Positions 39,001 through 50,910 of a DNA stretch of 64,000 nucleotides are shown piece after piece. Under the pieces are notes generated by a model. That model did no database searches. It was not told the DNA's origin and saw nothing but the letters and a program-made list of their open reading frames with translations. The DNA is from Asterias amurensis. Taxonomy: Eukaryota > Echinodermata > Asteroidea > Forcipulatida > Asteriidae. The stretch lies in assembly GCF_032118995.1 (NCBI RefSeq), contig NC_092654.1, positions 1,984,001-2,048,000 of the forward strand, given 5' to 3'. Within the stretch, counting starts at the first letter, position 1. Every line of letters starts with the position of its first letter. The position numbers and the translations under genes were made by a program.

Positions 39001-42000
39001 AAAAATGTAAACATTTCATATGAAGGGTCTACAAATTCCTACTGATATAACGTGCAGTAGCCTCGCTGCGTAATCAATAATGACAAATGACCAATGCCGA
39101 CCCGTTCAGACCACTGAATCATTAGTTACTTCTGATGCCGCCGCAAAGTTTTTCTTTTTGTGACAAAACTAGAAGCCATTATTTGTCATAATCTGTCAGC
39201 AGGAGACAAACTCATCTCAAATCATTAAATTTTGATGGCTCAGTCAGACAACATAAAAGGGTTTGTGTACTTATTGTACAACCACAAAACACAAATGGCC
39301 ACATATTTACATTAAACTTACACTAGTTAAAGATAATGATGGTAGAAAGCTTCCCTTAAAGTATTACTTGCTGAGGCGATGTAGTTCTCAATGAAATGAG
39401 TAAAACAATGTCACACAAATTATTTTAGCATGGTAACCTTATACTGGTAAGCAAAGTTAGGCTTTGTTACTTGTTTGTCACACACAACATCTATGCAACA
39501 ATTTATAAATCTTGCTTCCTAGATTAAGGTTACCAGTGAAAATGCCATGTCAAAAGTGACATTTGTGACTGGTTTCCTGTGAATATTTGCTTAGCAGGAA
39601 TCACTTCAGCAGCTTAAGCACCTCTCTATACAATTTGGCCTTGGACTTGACCATGGCATTATTACTTTAAAAGTTTACCCGACACCATAGTTGGGACTCC
39701 AGACATTTCATTCTACAATGTACAAGAGATAATTTATGAGTTAAAGATTCCTGCCACTGATCGAGACAGGTGGATTCCTCATAAATCATGGTAACAACGA
39801 GTCGTCCCATATGCTGGGTGCCACGAGTCAAGGTAAAGAAAAAACGTCAACAGCAGGAAGTTCATAGTTCAACCATTAACATGAAGATGATAAAGGAAAC
39901 CGACAAACAACAATACTAACAACCCATTACCAGGGAGGGGCCTGCAACTAGCTAAGCACAGCATAATTATGCTTACCAGAATATGGTTACCAGCCAAAAT
40001 ATTGTGCTATTTGTGACTGGTATCCTCCTAATTTCTGCATAAGCAACTCATGATATTGGAACCCGATCAAAGGACAAATCTAGCTAGCTTATTCGGTAAT
40101 AGACATGTATTGCCACCATATTGGTCATGTTCCCCATATCCAATAACAATAATGAATGCAGTTTTTAGTTCTCCTCTTATTTCTTACAATGAAGAACTGG
40201 AAAGTCAATAAAAAAAATGAAGAAAATATTTGAGGTAAATATGTTTAAAAATATTATTTGTCTCAATGACATATTTCCTTGAAACTGTTTTACTTATTTC
40301 TCAAAAACTATACCACCTCAGCAAATAATATTTTAAGTGAAGCTTTCTACCATCATTTAAACTGTGTAATTTGAATGTAAATCTGTGGACGTCTGGGTTT
40401 TGTGTCGTACAAAAATATCCAAACCCTTTCAGCAGTGATCTATTTGTTTCCTTTAAACCGAGATGTTCATTCGTACTCTTCCCGCCAAAGTAATATCAAG
40501 TACTTGTAGGCTCAACATTGCATTGGCTAATTATAGATTCCTATTTTCAGACATGACTTGACAAATTTTCCGAAACAATTTTTCATGAAGCATTTAAAGG
40601 AATTTAAGTATAGGAAGTTCCTTTGTAGCCTATTAACCTTAGTTGCTTTTCTTGCCAATAGGAGCTTGGCAATATTTCTTCTTAGCTTAACTTTGCTATT
40701 TATATCCCTTGAGGAATTCTATTGTATTGTGATTTTTACAACTGAAATGAATTATATTACTGTATAGACCATCCAAGTGCCAAGTGCTGCACGCTGCCTG
40801 TGGCTGTGCCGCCATTGGAGGGTCGCGGCAGCTCAGTGTTTTGTACACAAAGACATGGCAAAATCAACATCTTTTTAAACTATTTATGCGAATGAATTGT
40901 GACCACCCTCAATGATTTACATATTTTCCCTCACAGCACAGCATTACAAAAATATGAGGAATAAACTTATAAAATAATTTGAAACTAAACAAAAATGGAA
41001 TCCTGAAATTCTGTCGAAAAGCCTTGCCGATAAAACACACATTTGAGACCATACCGTGCAGTTTCTGCGTCTATCGCACTTATAACTCACATTATTAATG
41101 TCTGCTCCATTTTTAAAATTCAATTTCCATTTAGCCGTTCTGTAATGCTGTCCGGTCAAGGAAACTGTGTAAATCGTTAAGAAAGACACCTGATTCACAT
41201 AAAGAGTCAAAGAGCCGACGATTTGTACGTTTCTTTATGTACAAAACGCAACCCAGCTGCTGGACAGCATACATCACTTGCGCATGCCTGCTAAAAATAA
41301 GCGGTCCTTACTAGGCCTACTACTATTATCTACTTATTTGTAATTTGACAGCAGTCTTGGGTGCTCGACTACAGAAGACCTTGCCTTCTCTCGGATGTCA
41401 CCCCCTATCATACCTATAATGTCTGATGCTTTTGTAATAAATATTGATACAACATATGGTCAATCGGTCATGATCTTGTGTATTATTAATTAAAAATATT
41501 TGTTGTATGATTGGAAATAAAAACAAACAAACAAACAAACAAACATTCTAGACAGCTTGCATTTTTTTTTTAAATTATGGTAAAAGGATTTTCATAGAAT
41601 GACATGGTATTTACTACAGCTTAGGAATCACTAACGAATTAATATGCCATTAGTTACTTTGTAGTTCTTATCCGAGATGCGCCTGTGAAATGGATTATGA
41701 GATAGCAGCAAGATGCTTGGGATATGTAGGTAGAGTGTTTAAAGGCACTGGGCACCTTTGATAATCATCAAAGACCAGTATTCTCACTTGGTGTAACCCC
41801 CACATACACATAAAGTAACAAACCTGTAAAAGAAATTACTCAATTGGTCATTTTGCAAGAGAATAATGAAAGAAAAAACAACATTGTTGCATTACTTTGT
41901 GTGCTTTCAGATGCATAAAAAACTTCAGCTGAAGTCTCTTATTTGATGGTGGAATTACTTCTTTCTCCAAGACTACATTACTTCAGAGGAAGCCATTTCT

Positions 42001-45000
42001 CACAATGTGTTATACTATCAGCAGCTCTCCATTGCTCATTACCAAGTAAGGTTTTATGCTTACTGTTGTTTTGAGTAACTACCAATAGTATCCAGTGCCT
42101 TTAATATATCTCTGTTATGGAGCGATGGCAAATGGCTAATGGCAAAGAAGTAGAGCGTATTACACTGGAACTGCCTGCCTATCTAGGGACATGTAGAAAG
42201 AATTGTACATGTCTGTAAAGGTATTTCCATTGCTACTTGTATAGAGAATTATTCGGATGGCACTAGGTCCGCTAAAAGTGCTCAATTCCTGTTTTGAACG
42301 CTTTTGAGACCATTAGCCACAATCAGCTGTAACCTAAATGCCCATAGCGGCCGCAATTGGCTATAAGATTTAAAGTACTTCCTGATAATTTTTGCTAGTT
42401 CAGCAGAAAGTTTTTATGCATTCTTAGTATATTGCTTAAAAAGAGGTTATATTGTTCGTTTGGTAAGCACTCTTAACATAACCGGCAATAAAAAACTGAC
42501 TTGTTTAGAAATACAGTCAGCTTTTGATAATATAAAGCATTTTGCGAATCTTTTCACAGTGAAGTAGTGTGGTTTAAATATTTAACCAAAAAAAGCAGAT
42601 TTTATGCCCCCAATTTGAATCTAAGAAACGTTCCCTTTGAACATTATACTCTGAATGGCCACAACGAAAGTGAGAACTCAATTGAGTATACATGTATATA
42701 TGAAGATTAATGATGTACATTTCCTCCCTTACAAATGAGTTGTCAGGGTAAAATTGATTTAAATAAATCGTTTTTACGGATTTGACGGAAGGATAAATTC
42801 ATCATTTTGTGACAACAAATTTTGAGACACAGGAAGCTACATGCTGCCGAAGACGATTGTACGTGAAATTAAATATTTAACATCACATGTCACCAGAAAT
42901 ACGAATGAGTAAAGAAAAAAAGATGGCACCAATTTGTGTGCTTTCAGATAGGAATAAACAACTTCTAGCTAGAAGTATTTTAATATTTAATTGAGAAATT
43001 ACCTCTTTCTCAAAAACTATGTTACGTCAGGGGAAGCCGCTTCTCACAATGTTTTATACAAGACAAGAGCTAAACGAACGATCACTCACCGCTCTCGTGG
43101 TGACGTCCAGCACCTCAGGTCACCCCAAGTGACCCACTCCACAAGCAGTGCACTGGGGGCTGACCCGAGTGAGCCCCTGGAATGCTACGAAGCTTTTCGA
43201 ACGCACCGGGGGCAGACAAGGGTCGACCTAGGGAAGCTAAGCGAACGCACCCACAGTTGAACAACAAGGAAGAAAACACTGACTGGGCAAACCTATACCA
43301 CGTTGACAATCCAAACAGTGAACACATAATGAATCCAACACTAACATTATCATGCAGAAAAAAAGTCCACATAAAGCTTCCTTGATGACTTCCAAACACA
43401 CTCCATTCCAAAAAAAACAATCAGTTCACAACTCCCCCCCCCCCCCCCCCCCCCCCGTAGCCTTACAAAGAGCAACATTCATGCACAACCAGCCAACCAT
43501 GTAAGTGTTAAGCACAGTTGTTGTAGGATTGAGAAAAGTGAAAGTAAAGGCAAATTTTGTCCAGCAACCTGAGCAAACTACACTGTGCTGCCTAGCGCAG
43601 ATTTCCCCTATATAACACTGGCTGTAACAATAACAGAGAATGACAGTTGTTTGAATTGACGGTTTTGCCAGACTTTTGCCAAACATGGCCAAACAAAGAT
43701 TCCACCTCCTCAGTAAGAAACCTCAACCATCACCCCAGCCAGCCTTGCTTGTCACTACAGAGGAATGTCTTGCACAGGACACTTCTCCCCATGGCAGAGC
43801 TCATTAGAAGAGGTGTGATAAGAAAAGATGGTAAAAAACTAGGCACCTTCGTTAACGCATGGAAAAGGGATCATGTTCCACCGATTTCTACTTCTAACAC
43901 TATTTCTACACGTATACTGAGTTGATCAGGGCCGAAGTTCATAATGTCTGTTTTTAAGCACAAAAACTTGATTTTGCTTATCAAGAATAGGTAACCACAA
44001 TAGCAAGAATACCCCACACTTCCAACATTGCTGAGACTGGTACATAGGTAGTTTCATTGGCTAAGTAGAATTTTCTGCTGAACAGCTTATCATTAGCATA
44101 GAATCGGTGCTTACAGAAACAGGAAATTTTGCACTTTCGCTAAGCGTATTTTATAGTACATGTAAGTAGGGAATTTTTGCTTGTGGGCGTGTGTACTCCA
44201 CATTCCTTGCTAACACACATCTAGCTCAGAAATTCCTTGCTTGTCCTGTAAGCATTAGCAAAGAATGGATCAAAAGTGCCAAATTCAGCAGTATGGCCAT
44301 TATATTGGGCCCTAGTCCTTGCTCTTAGACTTATAAACTGTAAATGCCTTCACAATAAAGGCAATACCTCCACATGGAAGGCACTGGATGATCATTTTCT
44401 ACACAATAAGCCACAAATTCCAGCGATGACCAGACACAAAGCCATCTCCATTGTATGTGGTTTGTGTTGCAGACATTTACAGTCCTTGAGTCTCCTATTT
44501 GCGTTCCTTTAAATGAATGACAGCAGCACTTTCCCAGGAACCAATAAGGTGATAAGTTTTGAGGCTTTGCATGATAAGATGGGATATTTTTGGCCAAGGT
44601 TTAAGCCCGGATTTTGGTAAAAGGGTGTCAAAATTTACTGGGGATTTAAACAAACAAACTGGGTGCCCATTTTCATTTTGCAAAGGGCAATTCATTGGAA
44701 AATGAGGAAACTTCTGATGGGGCACTAGGGCCAAGACCAGGGGCAACCCAGGCAGACCGCCAACATAAACAAAAAAATTCTCTCATTTCAGATGTTAAAT
44801 TTGAATCCGGGATAACGAATATTGTTTGTTGATTATTTAAAAAAAAAACATTGGTGTATTAAGGGTTAAAACCAAAAATGTTGTATCACTTCTTAAGGTT
44901 GAGAAAGTATCAGGGATGCATATAAAGATGCAATATGGGCTTTTACAAATTTGCTGTTTCTGAAAACCAAAGCCAGGTCCGAAATAAGTGGCTACAGCTC

Positions 45001-48000
45001 TGGCTACGACTAGATTTCCGTATCATCATGCGTTAAAGTATAGGACCTCCTCAGCAACACCCTTAGCATTAGCCATAGCCGTTGCGGTAGCCCCCAAGAA
45101 CAACTCCTTCAACAAGATCATTGAAATGCAGGTTGCAATTTTCCCCAGAAACTATTGACACAATTTGCCTACGAGCCAGAGAGTCTTATTTATATTCATC
45201 AACCACTCTGCCCTCCCAGCGGTAAAATCTTCCGCAAAGCACATCTTCCCGAAAATATCAACACTGTGCTCGGCCGAGTGAAGCACGACTGGGACTTAGG
45301 GAATTGTACATTGATGATCTCATAAATAATTAATGCAGTGTAATTATATATTATATAGATTTTTTTCTTACCCCATCCGTCAGGCAAGTTTATCTCTCGC
45401 CATCAAGAGCGAGTCTGGGCGATTTTTTTTCCCCTCCTTTTTTTTCTTCTTTTTCACAGCTAATCAGTCGAAACCACGAAATATCCACCAAGGAATTTGG
45501 CGCACCAAGCTGCTTGTCAATTGACACATTCAGCAGACAAGGTGGCATAGTTATGTGTTATTGCCGCGATGGCTGATGATGATAAAAACCCAATGAGAAG
45601 ATGCCACAACACTGAGAGGTGATCTTGCCGAAGCCACTCCAGCTGACAAAATTATGTTCCCCCTTCAATTTATATTTTAAAGTTACCAGACCCTTAACCA
45701 AGGTTTAAGCCAGGAAATGGTAACCGGGTAAACTTAAACCCCCAAAAAGAGTTGCTCAAGAAAGACTCTGCTAGGGTCGAACCATCGGGACATTTATTAT
45801 TTTTTGCATTTATACCATCCTCGGGTTGGTAAGCAGTTTGCAACAAGTTAAAATTATATTTCCTCTAAAAAAATATCTGAAAAAAGAAGAAGCTAGAAAC
45901 AAAGTATGCAGAGCTACATGTAGCTACAACGAACAGCATGTCTATTTTGTTATAAGGCCATGTAGTACAGAGCGTTTCATCAGTAAGGTTTGTGCGTATC
46001 ATTCATCTACACCCTCTAAGTATTCAAGATGAATCTCAATTGCTTACTCCACAGCAACAGGTCAAGATAGATATGCATGACTCTTCTGATCTAATCAGAT
46101 GTAGCTGGTAGTTTGTATCCGTAGCCCAATATCAGGAATGAGTTTTGACAAATGTAAAATTTCCTGAAAAATTACAGTTATTCTGGACCCAGAACCTCCC
46201 AGATGTTACAATTCAGGAGGAGCAGGTTTACATATTATAAGCATCACCAAAAATACAAAGCTCTGGACTTTTTATTCCTTTCTCCCTTTGGTGGCTGCTT
46301 TCTTTCATGAAAATCTAAAGGTTCCAGGAGATTTTGGAGATCTGGACCCAGAACCTCCCAGATAGTACAATTCAAAAGGTTTACAGAAACTGTGCGTCAC
46401 CAGAAATACAAAACTACACTCTCTTATTACGTATGTTAAAGAGTGAACATTTCACTCTCTTGTCCGAGTGGTGTCAGTTTCGCTCTTGTGAGAGTGAAAG
46501 TCAGTCTGTGTCTTTCTTTTTGAGTGAAATTGGAACGAACTTCACTCTTAATTGAGTTGAAAGTACCCGCCTTTCACTCTTAAAAGAGTTGTCCACCAAA
46601 ATGGCTCTTTGCAAGAGTGGTATGGTGAACAAACAAGTGTTTTTTCACTCTTTTAATTTAAGAGAGCAGGTTTGGACCCCAGGCCATGAAATAACCTACA
46701 GCACCAACAGTAATTGCCGTGGTGCCCTGTGCTTTTGCTGTGGTTCCCTTTGCAAAGATCCAGAAACTACCAACTAAATTTTATAGTCCTGACAGAAGTG
46801 CCCTTACCAGAGAAAAAATTTAAGGCATGGGACACAATGTGGACCATTCCTTTCTCCCTTTTGTGACTGCTTTACTTCTTTCAAAATTTTGAAATTGCCC
46901 TGTTGCCCCGTGATTTTGCTGTGGTGCCCTTTTAAAAGATCCAATAAACAAAGTAAATTTTATAGTCCTGAAAGAAGTGCCCCCTTACCAGAGAAAAATT
47001 GCTGCGCCCCTTCAAGAACTAAATCCAAGGCATGGGAAACAATGTGGACCATTCCCTTTGGTGACTGCTTTACTTCTTTCAAAAATTTGAAATCGCCCTG
47101 GTGCCCCGTGCTTTTGCTGTGGTGCCCTTTGCAAAGATCCAATACAAACTAAATTTTCCTCATTAGAAGTGCCCCTTATCAGAGGAAAATTGCTGTGTCC
47201 CTCTAAAAAAAAAATTCAAGGCCTGGGACACAATATGGACTATTCCTTTCTCCCTTTGTACTTTGACGGCTTTATTTCTTTTTTAAAGGAAAATCAAACG
47301 GTTGTAAGAGATTTTGAAAACGAAAAAAAAAAATACTTAAAAAATCTCAAGCCTGAAATGCGACAGCCCTCAATGAGTGATATGCATGAGAGGTGTACAT
47401 ATCAAGTCCATTAGGGGAACAGTAATAATTGGATGAAATGGATTCTCTCAATTAAACATTGCTCATAAAATTGATTGATTACTGCTCGTAATTGAAAGAA
47501 GGTAATGGGGGTACTTAACAACTAATTACATAAAAACCTGCAAGAGCTTTCGTAGCAACAACCTGTGCTTCATCGGATCGGATGAAGTTGTTGCTGCTAC
47601 TAAAGCTCATACAATGTAGTTTTTAATGTAATTAGTTAGTCTTTTAAGTGCTACCCCTACCTTCCTTGTTTTATCTATCAGACTAGTAGGGCTATCTCTG
47701 TCATAATAATTGATAACTACTCAACTATGTTGATATAAAATATAATCCGGTAATAATCCATTAGGTAACTACTTAACTGGTTAAATTTTAACTAATTTAG
47801 AGTTAAACAAAAACAAATTGACAAGAGCAGGATTTAAACCAACGACCTCCCGATTATTGTGTCCACGCTCTTCTGAGCCATTTAGCTTTTATGTTGGTGG
47901 TCTCACTATTTTCTCATGGCTCATCAATTATGGCCATCAACACTTGTGTCCTTGAGAAAAGCACTTTATCATAAACGCTTCCCTTCACCCAGGAGTACAA

Positions 48001-50537
48001 ATGGGTACCGCAAAGAGTTGGGGAGTAACCTGCGATTGACTGACACCCTGTTCAGGGAGGAACAGAAATAATCTCATTTGTTTAATGCCAAGGAAACCGG
48101 ATATAACCACCGGTCTGATGAGCCAAACTTGGCCCTGAATAGATTATACTTTGTTTACAAGTCGTAATATTCTTGTATAATACAGCAATGTGAGATTTCC
48201 CAGTTGTCATTGGTATTGAGTTTCCAAAAGGTCCACTTTGACATCAGAAATGTTTAAAAAATTGTTCTTTAATCATAACGTAGCAGGTCAGATACTTCAC
48301 GGAAACAACAAAGGCGATTGCCTCCTTGCCTCCTGGTCATTGCTTTGGTGCCCTTGAAGTACTGAAGTAGAAATTTACAATTTCCTCATAGGGTGCCCTT
48401 TTTTCAAGGAGAAATCGCCTTGCCCTTTGCCTTTTAAAAAACAAAGCAAATAGGCCTGCATGGAGATACTGAAAAGCAGAGCCTTGTAGATACTATCCTA
48501 CCTTTAACGGGACAGTTCTCCCCCCAAGTTTCACACCTGTAAGGGTGACGAGCCGTCAGGCATGAAGCCTCTAATATTGAACAACCCATCAAGAGTTTCC
48601 CTGCAATATTTCGCTCACAGAATGCATGCACGTCTTATTAGGCCCAATGTGTGCAATTTCTTCAACATCAGAAATGTTTCAAAAGTTGTTAACGAATGAT
48701 AACTTAGATCGTTCCTACCTTTAAAGGACAAGTTCTACCCCCAAGTTTCACACCTGTAAGGGTGACGAGCCATCAGGCATGAAGCCTCTAATATTGAACA
48801 ACCCATCAAGAGTTTCCCTGCAATATTCCGCTCACAGACAGCATGCACGTCTTATTAAGCCCAATGTGTGCAATTTCTTCAACATCAGAAATGTTTCAAA
48901 AGTTGTTAAACGATAACTTAGATTGTTCCTACCTTTAAAGGACAATCTACCAAACAATTTCACACCTGTAAGGGTGACAGGCCATCAGGCATACAGCCTC
49001 CAATATTGAACAACCCATCAAGAGTTTCCCTGCAATATTCCGCTCACACAACACGCACGTCTGATTATGTGTGCAATTGGCCCACAGGCATCCTTTCAAC
49101 ATCTCAAGAAGACGGGTAAACGAACGCGTAAGCACTGAATTCATAGTCCATGTCTTGAGAAAGGGGGGGGGGTATATGTGGCAATATCTGGAACACAGGG
49201 GTATCAGGTTGCAAAACGTATACCGACACCCCTCCCATGTTATTCAGACACCTCCAATGTTGTAATACATGCAAACCAAAATTCAGACTTGTACCTGCAG
49301 GGTGGAAAGCGTCTATGATAATGAGTCAGTGTTTCTGGTTAATGGGTCAAACGCAAGACATGGTTTAGCATGGACGAGGGAAATACAAGTCTCCAATTTG
49401 GGGGTGATGCATTTTACATTCCACTCAGTCGTCATTAACTAAAAGTGTATATTACAAGCATGATCGTCACAGAGGCAACATAGACCATCGCCTCCATGCC
49501 CCCTAGTCATTGCCTTCAAGCCCTTGAAACACTACGGTAGAAAATTTACAATTTCCTCATAGGGTGCCCTTTACCGAGGAGACAATTGCCTTGGTGCACT
49601 TGCCCTTTCAAAACAAAGCATACCTGGCTAATTATAATTGGAGATTTTATTAGTGTAAAGTTGACAAGGATTATGTTCGGTATGAGTCAGCTAGCGGGCA
49701 GTGGGTTTGTGAGCAACTGATCATGATTGTTGTTGAGCTCCTTATGTGACGGATTACGGAAGTTGTACGAGCTTGGATCGTCTTGAAGGGGGTCTCCCGG
49801 GCCCTACTTACACCACAGCGATGTCTTCAATCAATACACTATGTTAGCGCCTGTTATGCTTAGGAATTAGCCTGAGAGAGTTATTAACACTAGCCCGGCG
49901 ACACTGTCTAGTAATAACCGCTATGGGCAAGTAAACACCACTTCTAAACTTGCCGTGTTTTAGGCTACTAAAAACTAAGCAACCAATATGTTTTAAACAA
50001 ACTTTGAAAACAGTTGATACACATGTATTTTTGACACCTAAGTAGTATATGCTGTGTCCTTTGAATGGGGCGTAAAGCCGTAGGTCCCGTGTGTTGTGTA
50101 ATGCACGTAAAAGAATCCAGTGCACTTATTGTAAAGAAAAGGGGCTCACCCTGGTGTTCCTGGTTTAATGGGCTGCATATTGCGCCACAGCACCTTGTAA
50201 ACCATTACATGGGGCTATAAAGGAATAGGTCTCATACTTCAAAAACATAGCTCTACATACCTTGCAGGACAAAATATTGAGCGCTTTGATACGCCCCTAG
50301 GGGTGTGATAAAGCTAGGGGGTGTGATAAAGCGCTACATGTTAACAACCTATTAATATTGATATAATTGTACTTACTGTAAACTGTAGGTCTTCCAGTGA
50401 TTCTGCCACAGTGTCCTATCACTGACTTGCACACTGTGATGAGTGCTCTTACTCGAGTAGGTCATGAAGACGATGGAGATCATAGACACCACGCCGAAGA
50501 CGCAAATGAAAATGTAGGTGCGCATAAGTATCCCCAT
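32214..50537 (-). CDS. Galactose-3-O-sulfotransferase-like Golgi enzyme
   Basis: Coding exons 50537-50377, 34912-33792 and 33064-32214, with introns of about 15.5 kb and 0.7 kb. Boundaries are GT-AG, phases 2 then 1, total 2,133 nt (710 residues). It is a type II membrane protein: a short basic N-tail (MGILMRT) precedes a hydrophobic anchor (residues about 8-26). A stem of about 320 residues follows, then the sulfotransferase domain. The 5'-phosphosulfate-binding motif KTHKCSSST lies at about 363-371 and the 3'-phosphate-binding motif ILRDPVKQFESAF at about 442-454. Both are typical of the Gal3ST/cerebroside sulfotransferase family, which transfers sulfate from PAPS to O-3 of galactose on glycolipids or glycoproteins in the Golgi. 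The stem is far longer than usual (vertebrate enzymes are roughly 420-490 residues overall) and rich in Lys, Arg and N-glycosylation sequons. I cannot assign the acceptor or a GAL3ST1-4 orthologue. Confidence 0.88.
33583..33768. mobile_element. Foldback element with GGCCCAATTTCATAAAGC ends
   Basis: The left end GGCCCAATTTCATAAAGCCA and the right end CTTTATGAAATTGGGCCC are inverted. The interior is AT-rich. It sits in the short intron between the two large sulfotransferase exons, 24 bp from the stem exon's donor side. Confidence 0.75.
33792..34912 (-). other. Stem and PAPS-binding exon of the sulfotransferase
   Basis: Acceptor ATTGCAG just right of 34912; donor GTAAGAAT after 33792. It encodes residues about 54-428: a hydrophilic stem with sequons such as NTS, NNS, NET, NRT, NRS, NAT and NLS, then the 5'-PSB loop KTHKCSSST. 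The open frame runs on to 35166 only because intronic repeat and transposon sequence happens to be open. Confidence 0.85.
35032..35702. mobile_element. Non-autonomous DNA transposon with iterated CACTTCGTACC inverted ends
   Basis: Inverted ends of about 55 bp (35032-35086 and 35648-35702) are identical over the inner 48 bp. They flank an AT-rich core with no coding capacity. The word CACTTCGTACC or its inverse occurs about 15 times, clustered at both ends. An 8-bp direct repeat AAAATAAC borders the element (35024-35031 and 35703-35710). The host repeat exists uninterrupted at about 50040-50170, where one copy of the target (AAAAGAAT) is followed directly by the continuation. An 8-bp duplication fits hAT or P-type transposition. 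It lies in the sulfotransferase intron, about 120 bp from the stem exon. Confidence 0.9.
36670..37027. mobile_element. TTAA MITE copy
   Basis: The ends TTAAAGGCAGTGGCCACTAT and AGTAGTGTCCACTGTTTTTAA bound a body closely matching the 19.8-kb copy. It lies in the large intron of the sulfotransferase gene. Confidence 0.8.
37425..37594 (+). repeat. 3' fragment of the (ATT)n-tailed SINE
   Basis: It shares CTGCATACTCCCCA, GGGAGCTGAGATGG and AAAAGCGCTATATA with the SINE at 20.67 kb and ends in ATT repeats. The tRNA-like head is missing, as expected from 5' truncation. Confidence 0.75.
38245..38494. mobile_element. Foldback element with GGGCCCAATTTCATGGCTCT ends
   Basis: The two ends are exact inverses for about 20 bp (GGGCCCAATTTCATGGCTCT and AGAGCCATGAAATTGGGCCC-type), with partly paired inner blocks rich in GTAAGCGC-like words. 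Related elements with ends like GGCCCAATTTCATAAAGC lie at 33583-33768 and 57471-57672, and fragments at 44100-44315 and 50580-50640. Confidence 0.78.
38640..38795 (+). repeat. Dispersed repeat with GGTGCCCTTGAAATGCT motif
   Basis: It contains GTGATTGCCTCTATGCCCCC and CATAGGGTGCCCTTTACCAA. Other copies lie at about 1825-2000 (-), 48295-48460 (+), 49460-49635 (+) and 55080-55245 (-), with a fragment near 61185. The class is unknown. Confidence 0.7.
41739..42104. mobile_element. TTAA MITE copy
   Basis: It is bounded by TTAAAGGCACTGGGCACCTT and ATAGTATCCAGTGCCTTTAA. The body matches the same family in the orientation of the 16.3-kb copy. Confidence 0.8.
43434..43456 (+). repeat. Homopolymer of 23 C
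   Basis: An uninterrupted run of 23 cytosines. Other homopurine or poly-G runs are at about 24157-24170 and 36420-36433 (14 G), and a GGAGA repeat at about 56760-56790. Confidence 0.9.
46700..47270. repeat. Tandem repeat of about 180-200 bp, three copies
   Basis: The phrase CTTTTGCTGTGGTGCCCTTT, followed by AAAGATCC and AGAAGTGCCCCTTA, recurs starting near 46719, 46897 and 47096. Related single copies lie near 44.6 kb and 59.05-59.16 kb (reversed). There is no credible ORF. Confidence 0.8.
47512..47652. repeat. Imperfect palindrome of about 140 bp
   Basis: ACTTAACAACTAATTACAT on the left pairs with AATGTAATTAGTTAGTC...TTAAGT on the right. The inner arms GAGCTTTCGTAGCAACAAC and GTTGTTGCTGCTACTAAAGC face each other around CGGATCGG. 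The minus strand reads CCGATGAAG...CGAAAGC, faintly like a hammerhead core. Confidence 0.7.
47935..48150 (+). repeat. SINE fragment with tail type 2
   Basis: It shares the AATGCCAAGGAAACCGGATA tail and a CACCCAGGAGTACAAATGGG segment with the minus-strand SINE at 7130-7432. A tRNA-like region precedes it in the opposite sense at about 47820-47920. Confidence 0.6.
48497..49080. repeat. Tandem triplication, unit about 215 bp
   Basis: Three head-to-tail copies begin with CCTACCTTTAA at 48497, 48714 and 48928. Each contains CACACCTGTAAGGGTGACG, CAACCCATCAAGAGTTTCCC and CACGTCT. The third is shorter and more diverged. It is flanked by members of the CTTGGTGCCCTTGAAATGCT-type dispersed repeat. Confidence 0.88.
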
Positions 50538-50546
50538 CGTGACACC
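50377..50546 (-). other. Membrane-anchor exon of the sulfotransferase
   Basis: Acceptor TTCTGTAG at 50547 onward; donor GTAAGTAC after 50377. It encodes a Met at 50537, the anchor FICVFGVVSMISIVF and the start of the stem (STHHSVQVSDRTLWQNHW). The outgoing phase 2 completes a Gln codon with the exon at 34912. The sequence before the ATG is open to the acceptor (Gly-Val-Thr), so an upstream coding exon is formally possible, but a 5' UTR is more likely. It is the intact member of three tandem copies. Confidence 0.82.
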
Positions 50547-50639
50547 CTACAGAAGAAATATAATAAACAAAGGTTACATGCAGGGCCCAATTTCATAAAG
50601 CCTGTAAGCACAAAATCTTGCTAAGCACAGATAAATGCT

Positions 50640-50725
50640 GCTTAAGATGATTGAGATCATAGACACCACGCCAAAGACGCAAATGAAGATGTACGGTAGG
50701 TGTGCATAAGTATCCCCATCATGAC
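50640..50725 (-). pseudogene. Broken tandem copy B of the anchor exon
   Basis: It keeps the acceptor (CTTCTGTAG), the ATG and the first codons (MGILM). A 5-bp insertion relative to the intact exon then shifts the frame to an early stop. The donor half of the exon is missing: homology ends in a repeat fragment with AAGCACAGAAAAATGCTGCT. Confidence 0.8.
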
Positions 50726-50822
50726 ACCCTACAGAAGAAATAAAATAAACAAAGGTTACATGCAGGGGCCAATTTCATAAAGCCTGTAAGCACAAAATCT
50801 TGCTAAGCACAGAAAAATGCTG

Positions 50823-50910
50823 CTTAAAGATGATTGAGATCAAAGACACCTCGCCAAAGAGGCAAATGAAGATGAAGGTGCGCAACAGTATCCCCATCGT
50901 GACACCCTAA
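50823..50910 (-). pseudogene. Decayed tandem copy C of the anchor exon
   Basis: It retains an acceptor-like CTTTAG and reads MGILLRTFIFICLFGEV in frame. It puts a Glu in the membrane segment, lacks the donor half and stops after about 40 codons. It is more divergent than copy B, so the first duplication is the older. Confidence 0.75.

Larger units (their letters stand above)
35711..50376. other. Main part of the large sulfotransferase intron
   Basis: No exon with supported splice sites was found. It is filled with repeats: a GGGCCCAATTTCATGGCTCT foldback (38245-38494), TTAA MITEs, GTGCCCTTT-type repeats (46.7-47.3 kb), a 215-bp triplication (48.5-49.1 kb), a GC-richer patch (43060-43260), a 23-base poly-C run and a (AAAC)n run near 41520. 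Confidence 0.6.

Noticed and set aside
45459..45620. Possible plus-strand exon after a pyrimidine tract and CAG (short frame beginning ATGGCTGATGATG)
   Set aside because: The frame stops after 17 codons, and no partner exon or homology could be recognised.
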